Shown: one piece after another, positions 1 through 6,100 of the stretch
Layout: each line of letters begins with the position of its first letter
How positions within the stretch are numbered: the first letter of the stretch is position 1
From: Actinomycetota bacterium
GTDB lineage: Bacteria > Actinomycetota > Geothermincolia > Geothermincolales > RBG-13-55-18
Direction: 5' to 3'
Length of the DNA stretch: 7,253 nucleotides
NCBI GenBank assembly: GCA_028275245.1
Contig: JAPWVA010000053.1
Coordinates: forward strand, 1-7,253
Made by a program: the position numbers and the translations under genes
Notes under the pieces: model-generated
What the model was told of the DNA's origin: nothing
Database searches by the model: none
Seen by the model: the letters and a program-made list of their open reading frames with translations, nothing else

Positions 1-1
1 C

Positions 2-1192
2 TCCTTTAACTTGATTCCGGGCGATGCCGTCCTCCTGTACTCCATCGACACCCAGGGCAACATGGTGATGCACATGGCCGGGGGCTTGGTCGGTCGCCTG
101 GTAGTCTATCCCCAGTACGACGAGGTACTCGGTTATTACTACCAACCCGGCACCACCCTCACGGTGAACGTGGCCGGTAAGAGCCGTACCGCACCCGTGA
201 TGGGGGACGGCTTCTTCGAGGCCTTCTTCAGCGACTACGACATCAAGGCCGGCGACAAGGTCACCTGCAACATGGGCGGCGCCCGGGAGATAACGGTGAG
301 GGACGTTACCGCCACCCTGGATCCTGCCAACAACAAGTTGAAGGGTACAGCCCCGGCGGGCAAGTTCATCCGGGTGGCGGTGGGATTGAACACCGGACCC
401 GTTGTGGTGGACACCGTGAGCGACAGGGACGGCAATTTCTCCGTGGACCTGTCCGGCAAGTACCGGGCATCGGGGCAAGAGGTCTTCAACGTGGCCTGGT
501 ACGACGACGACGGAGACGCCGTGGTATACGATTTCCAGACCTTCTCCTGGTACCTGGCCGAGGGCTGCACCGAGGGCAACTTCGAGACCTGGGTGCTGGT
601 ACAGAACCCCAACAACGAGGAGGTGCCGGTCACCCTCACCTTCATGACCAACCGGGGTATAGCTGGCTCGGTGAGCGCCATCATGAAGCCCAACAGCCGC
701 CAGTCCTGGAAGGTGAACGATTCGGTCATCGCGTGGGATGTCTCCACCATGGTGACGAGCACTTCCGGCGCCTGGATTGTGGCCGAGAGGGCGGTCTATG
801 GGTGGAACAGAGCCAGGACCGAGTGGCTCTGGGGCCATGACTCGGTCGGGGTGATCACGCCCTCCACAGAGTGGTACCTGGCCGAGGGCTGCACCGAGGG
901 CAACTTCGAGACCTGGGTGCTGGTACAGAACCCCAACAACGAGAGGGTCAGGGCCACCCTCACCTTCATGACCAACCGGGGTATAGCTGGCACCAAGGAG
1001 CTCGACCTTGCCCCCAACAGCCGCCAGTCCTGGAAGGTGAACGATTCGGTCATCGCGTGGGATGTCTCCACCAAGGTGACCGCCACCAAGCCGGTGATCG
1101 CCGAAAGGGCGGTCTATGGGTGGAACAGAGCCAGGACCGAGTGGCTCTGGGGCCATGACTCGGTCGGAATCGTGAACGTTTACGGCAGGTAA
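2..1192 (+). CDS. Surface/secreted protein with two C-terminal WYLAEG repeat modules (5'-truncated)
   Basis: The frame is open to the left edge of the window, so the N-terminus and any signal peptide are missing; 396 residues are visible. The TTG at 11 is only the first start-like codon and I do not take it as the true start. The first ~180 residues look like beta-sandwich material. Around 301-540 there is an Ig-like unit (TGTAPAGKFIRVAVG, then DGNFSVDLSG, then VFNVAWYDDDGD). From 548 to the stop come two ~108-residue modules, each starting WYLAEGCTEGNFETWVLVQN, continuing TLTFMTNRGIAG and NSRQSWKVND, and ending RTEWLWGHDSVG. The protein closes with IVNVYGR and no membrane anchor. I recall such modules from large extracellular proteins of deep-branching Actinomycetota; their biochemical role is unknown to me. 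A strong terminator follows 29 bases after the stop, so this gene ends its own transcription unit. Coding status is near certain; function is not assigned. Confidence 0.85.
   Translation, partial: SFNLIPGDAVLLYSIDTQGNMVMHMAGGLVGRLVVYPQYDEVLGYYYQPGTTLTVNVAGKSRTAPVMGDGFFEAFFSDYDIKAGDKVTCNMGGAREITVRDVTATLDPANNKLKGTAPAGKFIRVAVGLNTGPVVVDTVSDRDGNFSVDLSGKYRASGQEVFNVAWYDDDGDAVVYDFQTFSWYLAEGCTEGNFETWVLVQNPNNEEVPVTLTFMTNRGIAGSVSAIMKPNSRQSWKVNDSVIAWDVSTMVTSTSGAWIVAERAVYGWNRARTEWLWGHDSVGVITPSTEWYLAEGCTEGNFETWVLVQNPNNERVRATLTFMTNRGIAGTKELDLAPNSRQSWKVNDSVIAWDVSTKVTATKPVIAERAVYGWNRARTEWLWGHDSVGIVNVYGR
548..871 (+). repeat. WYLAEG module, copy 1 of an in-frame tandem duplication
   Basis: This 324-base (108-codon) unit encodes WYLAEGCTEG through to HDSVGVITPSTE. 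It is followed immediately by copy 2. Bases 548-619 match 872-943 exactly, including third codon positions. Exact matching resumes at 632-667 (956-991) and again across the NSRQSWKVND...WDVST segment (about 690-748 against 1014-1072). Copy 1 carries two extra codons near 760-780 (TSTSGAWIVAE against TATKPVIAE). Confidence 0.9.
872..1192 (+). repeat. WYLAEG module, copy 2 of an in-frame tandem duplication
   Basis: This is the second copy of the module, running to the stop codon. It differs from copy 1 in three short patches: ERVRA against EEVPV after the shared NPNN; TKELDLAP against SVSAIMKP before NSRQSW; and the two-codon deletion near TATKPVIAE. The final segment encoding AVYGWNRARTEWLWGHDSVG is again the same in DNA as copy 1. 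Confidence 0.9.
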
Positions 1193-1221
1193 GAACCGCT
1201 TTCGTTGATCCGCAGCGGGAG

Positions 1222-1260
1222 AAAGGAGGGGGGTCGGCAGGATCCCCCTCCTTTTCGGGT
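1222..1260 (+). terminator. Rho-independent terminator of the WYLAEG-repeat gene
   Basis: AAAGGAGGGGG (1222-1232) pairs perfectly with CCCCCTCCTTT (1244-1254). This gives an 11-bp stem with an 11-base loop. The T run finishing the 3' arm (1252-1255) is followed by CGGGTCTTTT. The hairpin lies 29 bases after the upstream stop codon and should separate the first gene from the kinase operon. Confidence 0.85.
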
Positions 1261-1267
1261 CTTTTAA

Positions 1268-1290
1268 TGAACGGTTTTATAAACCGTTCA
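1268..1290. promoter_or_regulatory. Perfect 10-bp-arm palindrome, candidate operator
   Basis: TGAACGGTTT (1268-1277) is an exact inverted repeat of AAACCGTTCA (1281-1290) around a 3-base TAT centre. No T run follows the right arm, and a separate strong terminator lies just upstream, so a second terminator is unlikely. Its place between that terminator and the kinase gene, about 150 bases before the start codon, suits a dimeric repressor site. A -10-like TATAAA (1278-1283) falls inside it, but no convincing -35 box stands 16-18 bases upstream. The operator role is inference. Confidence 0.5.
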
Positions 1291-1311
1291 GCGACGGCAG
1301 GGAACCGGTGC

Positions 1312-1383
1312 CACGCAAGTCTCGGTTCATCTTCCCCGGAAGGTGAAAAACACCGCCGGGCGAAGGCGGGTATGGACTTGGTG
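1312..1383 (+). promoter_or_regulatory. Possible structured 5' leader of the kinase gene
   Basis: CACGCAAGTC (1312-1321) can pair with GACTTGGTG (1375-1383), giving nine pairs with one bulged G. It encloses an internal hairpin: CCGG (1336-1339) and GGTG (1342-1345), an AAAAA loop, then CACC (1351-1354) and CCGG (1356-1359). This could be a regulatory leader for the envelope operon. I compared it by eye with the c-di-GMP (GEMM) riboswitch and did not find a convincing match, so no riboswitch class is assigned. Chance pairing is possible at this GC content. Confidence 0.25.
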
Positions 1384-1426
1384 ACGAATGGCGTTAAAAT
1401 CAAAACATGGGCAATCGAGGATTAAC

Positions 1427-1433
1427 GGGAGAG
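1427..1433 (+). promoter_or_regulatory. Ribosome binding site that decides the kinase start
   Basis: GGGAGAG sits five bases before the ATG at 1439. The alternative in-frame ATG at 1388 has only a weak GGTGA upstream and would add 17 polar residues (MALKSKHGQ...) ahead of a typical Wzz N-terminus (MELKDYINVI). This supports initiation at 1439. Confidence 0.65.
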
Positions 1434-1438
1434 CCTCC

Positions 1439-3133
1439 ATGGAGCTAAAGGATTACATCAACGTGATCGTGGGCCGGAGGTGGGTTATCCTGACCTGCAC
1501 CACCCTGATCATGGCGGCGGTTCTGGCCATATCCTTTCTGCAGACCCCCCTTTACGAGTCCAGGGTCAAGATCCTGGCGGAATCCAACAGGGCGGGGGAG
1601 ACCGCCACCGACAGGCTCCTCACCCTGGCTTTCACTGACCCAAACACCTTCATCCAGACGCAGCAGAAAATAATCGAGACCAGGACCATAGCCGAGGCAG
1701 TACGCCAACGACTGGAGGCCATTTATGAGGAAAGACGCTACGGGGACGATGCCTCAGGCGAAACCTTCGTACCTTCCTTTATCCCCGACCCCGATGAGCT
1801 GATGAAAAGAGTAAAGGTGGAGAGAGCCCAGAACACCAACGTGTTTGACATCGTCATCACCACCCCCCATCCCATGCTCTCCCGGGACATCGCCCAGGCT
1901 TATGCCGATGAGTACATCAAGAACCGGCAGCTCTCCGCCATCAAGCAGGTAAGCGAGGCCCGCAAGGAGGTGTGGAACCGCATCCAGGAGGTACAGAACC
2001 AGATTGAGGAGGTGGCCCAGGAGGCTAAAAAATACACCAGGGAAAACCGGCCCCCGGAGCTCGAGGCCTCCGCCACCCAGGCGGTGAACCTCTGGGCCAC
2101 CCTATACGAAAAGTACCTCAGCCTGCGCATAGCCGAGGCCCTAGAACAGCGGGGTCTGGAGATAATAGAGCCCGCCAAGGCGGGATTAAAGGTCTCTCCC
2201 AAGATAGCAAGGAATGCGTTGCTTGCCCTTTTCCTGGGTCTCCTCCTGGGGATAGGGCTGGCCTTCCTGGTGGACTATCTGGACAGTTCCCTGAAGACCC
2301 GGGAGGATTTCGAGAGGTACTTCGAGTCATCCATCCTGGCCGAGATCTCACGGTTCCCCTTGGAGGAAGGGGTCAGGGAAACCGTCTACCTCACCCGCCC
2401 GGAAAGTCCTGCCGCGGAAGGATTCCGAAACCTCAGGACCAACATCATGTTCATCAACCTCGAGGGGCAGCTGAAAGCTATCATGATCACGAGCCCGGCC
2501 CCCCGGGAGGGAAAGACCTCGATCTCCTTCAACCTGGGGGCAGCCCTCTCGGAGATGGGGAAAAGGGTGCTGTTAGTGGAAGCAGACTTGCGCCGGCCCG
2601 CACTCCAGAAATTCCTGCAGGAAATCCCGGAAAAGGGGCTCGTCGACGTCATCATGGGTCAGGTGCCCCTGGAGGAGGCCATCGCCAGCACCGGCGTGCC
2701 CAACCTGGACATCCTGTTTTCCGGGCCCAAGCCTCCCAACCCAGCGGAGATAGTATCCTCCTCCTCCATGCAAAGATTGCTCCAAGGGTGCCGGGAGATC
2801 TATGACTTCGTGCTGGTCGACGCGCCCCCCGTGCTTGCGGTGAGCGACGCCGTGGCCATGGCCCCTTATGTGGACGGGGTGCTGCTGGTGTCCAGCCACG
2901 GGATGGCCACCCGCGACGGCGCCCGGAGGACGGTGGAGATGCTCTCCAAGGTAGAGGCAAGAATCCTGGGCGTGGTGGTGAACAACGTGGAGTTATCACC
3001 TCGCCGGTACGGGTACGGTTACTATGGGTATTACGCTCCCTATTACTATTACTCCTACACCGGGAGAGACGGCGAGGAAAGGTCCTCTTTTCTCGAGAGA
3101 TTCGCCAAACCCTTCCGGGGAACCAGGAAGTAG
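1439..3133 (+). CDS. Wzz/BY-kinase fusion: polysaccharide co-polymerase and tyrosine autokinase
   Basis: This is a 564-residue inner-membrane protein expected to govern chain length and export of a surface polysaccharide through ATP-dependent tyrosine autophosphorylation. The Wzz part opens MELKDYINVI. Transmembrane helix 1 is at about 15-35. An extracytoplasmic region with a heptad-like helical stretch (about 165-240) follows, then helix 2 at about 259-281 running into FLVDYLDSSLKTREDFE. The cytoplasmic kinase has Walker A SPAPREGKTS (352-361, ATP-binding Lys359), Walker A' VLLVEADLRRP (377-387) and Walker B FVLVDAPP (457-464). Two motif departures are visible: the first Walker A Gly is absent, and Glu381 replaces the usual first Asp of Walker A'. 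Residues 524-540 hold 11 tyrosines in 17 positions, the likely autophosphorylation cluster. Fusion in one chain resembles proteobacterial Wzc, but the protein is shorter than the ~720 residues of E. coli Wzc. The next gene starts 28 bases later, suggesting an operon. Family assignment is firm; the polymer is unknown. Confidence 0.93.
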   Translation: MELKDYINVIVGRRWVILTCTTLIMAAVLAISFLQTPLYESRVKILAESNRAGETATDRLLTLAFTDPNTFIQTQQKIIETRTIAEAVRQRLEAIYEERRYGDDASGETFVPSFIPDPDELMKRVKVERAQNTNVFDIVITTPHPMLSRDIAQAYADEYIKNRQLSAIKQVSEARKEVWNRIQEVQNQIEEVAQEAKKYTRENRPPELEASATQAVNLWATLYEKYLSLRIAEALEQRGLEIIEPAKAGLKVSPKIARNALLALFLGLLLGIGLAFLVDYLDSSLKTREDFERYFESSILAEISRFPLEEGVRETVYLTRPESPAAEGFRNLRTNIMFINLEGQLKAIMITSPAPREGKTSISFNLGAALSEMGKRVLLVEADLRRPALQKFLQEIPEKGLVDVIMGQVPLEEAIASTGVPNLDILFSGPKPPNPAEIVSSSSMQRLLQGCREIYDFVLVDAPPVLAVSDAVAMAPYVDGVLLVSSHGMATRDGARRTVEMLSKVEARILGVVVNNVELSPRRYGYGYYGYYAPYYYYSYTGRDGEERSSFLERFAKPFRGTRK

Positions 3134-3152
3134 CCGGTATGGGGCCAACCTT

Positions 3153-3159
3153 GGAAAGG
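3153..3159 (+). promoter_or_regulatory. Ribosome binding site of the propeller-protein gene
   Basis: GGAAAGG lies just before ATG 3162, with its GGA core six bases upstream. Start 3162 gives an immediate basic n-region and hydrophobic core of a signal peptide. The frame is open upstream to 3024, but starting there would overlap the kinase gene by 110 bases and bury the signal peptide 46 residues in. Confidence 0.5.
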
Positions 3160-3161
3160 CC

Positions 3162-6100
3162 ATGAAGGCGCGTCATCCAGCAAAGGAAAGGGAAATCCGC
3201 TGCACATTCACGGTGTACCTGCTTTCCATAGCCCTCTTCCTATCACAGGCACTTGCCTCTTCCCTACCTTATTTCAGGGCGCGGGCCCAGGGCGAGGAGG
3301 GGAAAGCGAGGCTGACCACCCTTTACGAGGTGAAAGGACTGGGACTCGACCGGGCCTGGGTAGTGGGCTCCCGGGGCTCCATCCATTTCACCCTGGACGG
3401 GGGAAATACCTGGATACCAGCGGACAACCCCGTCGACGAGGACCTCCGAGTCCTGGCCCTGCTGGACGAGGACCGCCTTTGGGCAGCAGGCTCCAGGGGC
3501 ACATTACTATCCTCCATGGACGGTGGGAGAAACTGGCGGGCGGGGAGGATTCCCGGGGCAGGGGACGTGGCGGACCTCGAGGTATCCCCGGACGGATCCC
3601 TGTGGGCCCTTTCCAAGGGGAGCACCGTTTTCAAGAGCGATGACGGCGGCGAAAACTGGTCGGGTCCGGTAAAACCTGGCGAAAACCCATTGAATTGCCT
3701 GGTCGTGGAGAGCCGTGAGGTGGCCTGGGTAGCGGGCGAGAACGGCAGCGTCCTGCTCACCGAGGATGGAGGGGGCTCCTGGCGACCCCTGCACCCCCCG
3801 ATGGGGGACCACGTGGTAGCCCTGTCAATGGCTGGGGACGGCTCCCTCTGGGCCCTGGGAGACCTGGGCACCCTGGCCATTACCCGCGACCGGGGAGAAA
3901 ACTGGTCGGTGAGCCAGGTAGCCGCGAACGTACCCCTCACGGGACTCCTCGTGCTGGACGGCAAGACCGCCTGGGCCCTGGGAAGGGGCGGGACCATATT
4001 CCGCACCGACGACTCTGGGTCCACCTGGAGACTCCTTAAGAAGAGCGGGAGCGGCGACTTCAACTCCATTTACGCCGCGGACCGGGATACACTGTGGGCG
4101 GCGTGCGAGAACGGCGTAGTGCTCCGCAGCTTCGACGGCGGCAGCGAGTGGATTTCCCAGTACCTGCCCAACGGGCGTCACCTCCGCTGCCTGGACACTC
4201 GGGACGGCCAGGTGCTTTGGGCAGTGGGGGATGATGGAGAGGGCCTGCGTAGTGAAGACGGGGGCTTCACCTGGATAAGGACCCATCCCGGACCGGCACG
4301 TAGGTTGAACTCCATTTCCTCCACCGACCCCTTGAAGGCCTGGGCGGTGGGAGAAAACGGCTTGATAACCAGGACCAAGGACGGCGGTAAAAGCTGGGAG
4401 GAACAGCGGTCGGGGTCACCGGAGGAACTCAGGTCCGTGCATTGCCCCTCGGAAGAACACCTATGGGCCGTCGGCTCGGGAGGCACGGTGCTTTTCTCGG
4501 ACGACGGTGGGGAGGTATGGCAAGAAAGGAACTGCCCGGAGAAGGTCGACCTACACGATATCTATTCCTGGGGCAGGGACAAGGCCTGGGTGGTGGGCTC
4601 CGGCGGGCGGATTCTCATCACCCGGGACGGCGGGTTCACCTGGGAAGCGAAGGAAGCGGGTGCGGGAGAAACCCTCCTCTCCGTCTCCGGGGTGGAAGAC
4701 AAGGTGATTTGGGCAGCAGGAAGGCGAGGCATACTTCTAAGGTCGGAGGACGGGGGTGAAAGCTGGCAGCGGATATCTCTTCCGCGAGAAGAAGACCTGC
4801 TGAGGGTAAGGGCCGTCGGGGAAGCCGGGGTGGTGATCGCGGGCACCGGCGGCCTGGTCGCCCGTTCCTGGAACGGGGGAAAGGATTGGGAGGTCCTGGA
4901 AACCGCAACCGAAGGGAATCTGTGGGGGCTAGCCCTCTCGGACCTGGAGACGATATGGGCAGCGGGTTGGGGAGGCGTCATCTTCCACTGGAGGAAGTCC
5001 CCCCGGCTGGACGCCCTCTATCCCTCCACCGCCGAGGTGGGTTCCACCGTCACCCTGGTAGGCCTCTCCCTGGGGGATGGAGGGGAGGGCTGTAAGATCA
5101 CCGCGGGTGAAACGGAAGTGGGAACCTGGGATACCTGGACCGACCGCTTCATCCGGTTGCAGGTGCCACCTGGTTCCGAACCGGAGACGCTCATCTGCGT
5201 CACCACCCCCCACGGGAGTTCCCGGCCGCGCAAGGTAGCGGTGTTACCTCAAGTGAGGGGCGTATCTCCCCTGCGCTGCCATCCCGGGGCAATCATGACC
5301 GTATATGGATCCGCCTTCGGTCGGGAACGGGGGAGCTCCTACGTGATGGTGGGAAAGGTGAAGATCACCGAGTACCTGGCTTGGGGCAACCAGATCATAA
5401 AGTTCTCGGTCCCTGGAGGGCTCCCCGATACCCCGGAGGTCAAGGTCGTCACCGGCGTCGGGCCTTCCAATGCAAGGAAGCTACTATTCTCCAACGAAAA
5501 CCCTGGCAAGCCCCGGGGTGGCGTTGCGCCCCGACCTAGGATCGACTTCCTGGAACCCGAACAGGTCCTTCCCGGGCAGGATCTTCACATCCACGGGGCA
5601 AACTTCGGAAACGCAAGAAATAGCGGGTATGTCATCTTCGGCAACGTGAAGGCCACGGAGTACCCCGCTTGGGACGGCGAGCGCATAACGGTCAGGGTAC
5701 CACGGGAGATTGAGGGCAGGGTCCCGGTGCACGTGGTCACGCCTGGTGGCACCTCCAACATGAAGTTGTTGCTGGTACCGGTCATACCCGTCATCAGGTT
5801 CATCTCCCCGGTGCTGGCGGCGGAGAGGATTCCCGTCGAGATCCACGGGAGAGGATTCGGTCCTCGGGAGGACTCCCGCCATTACGTCACCCTAAACGGG
5901 GAAAGGGTACCCGGTTACCAATACTGGTCGGACACCAGGATCGTCTTCCTCCTGCCCCAAGGCCTGCGAGGCCAGGTCGAGGTCAGAGTGATAACGCCCG
6001 TCGCCAACTCCTCCCCGGCGCGGCTGGCAATAAGGTCCCGCCACCTCTACGGGGTGGCCGCCCGGGAGGGTAATGCCCTGGCGGTGGGGGAAGCGGGGAC

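Noticed and set aside
1301..1385. c-di-GMP (GEMM) riboswitch
   Set aside because: An ACGCAA string and a GGCGGGTAT segment are reminiscent, but the ordered core elements and their helices could not be aligned to the consensus by eye.
1278..1400. Promoters with -10 TATAAA (1278-1283) or TAAAAT (1395-1400)
   Set aside because: No -35 element stands at acceptable spacing. The TTGGTG at 1378-1383 is only 11 bases from TAAAAT.
1388..1438. Earlier in-frame ATG (1388) as the kinase start
   Set aside because: It adds a polar 17-residue extension not expected before a Wzz N-terminus and has only a weak ribosome site, whereas 1439 has GGGAGAG five bases upstream.
3024..3161. Upstream extension of the propeller protein into the kinase gene
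   Set aside because: It would overlap the kinase coding region by 110 bases, reads the tyrosine-cluster DNA in another frame, and would place the signal peptide 46 residues inside the protein.
3323..4069. Long antisense open frame (248 codons) inside the propeller gene, with similar ones elsewhere
   Set aside because: The composition is Pro/Ser/Arg-rich and mirrors the codon repeats of the sense gene. No ribosome site or recognisable domain is present. Such frames are expected in high-GC repetitive coding DNA.
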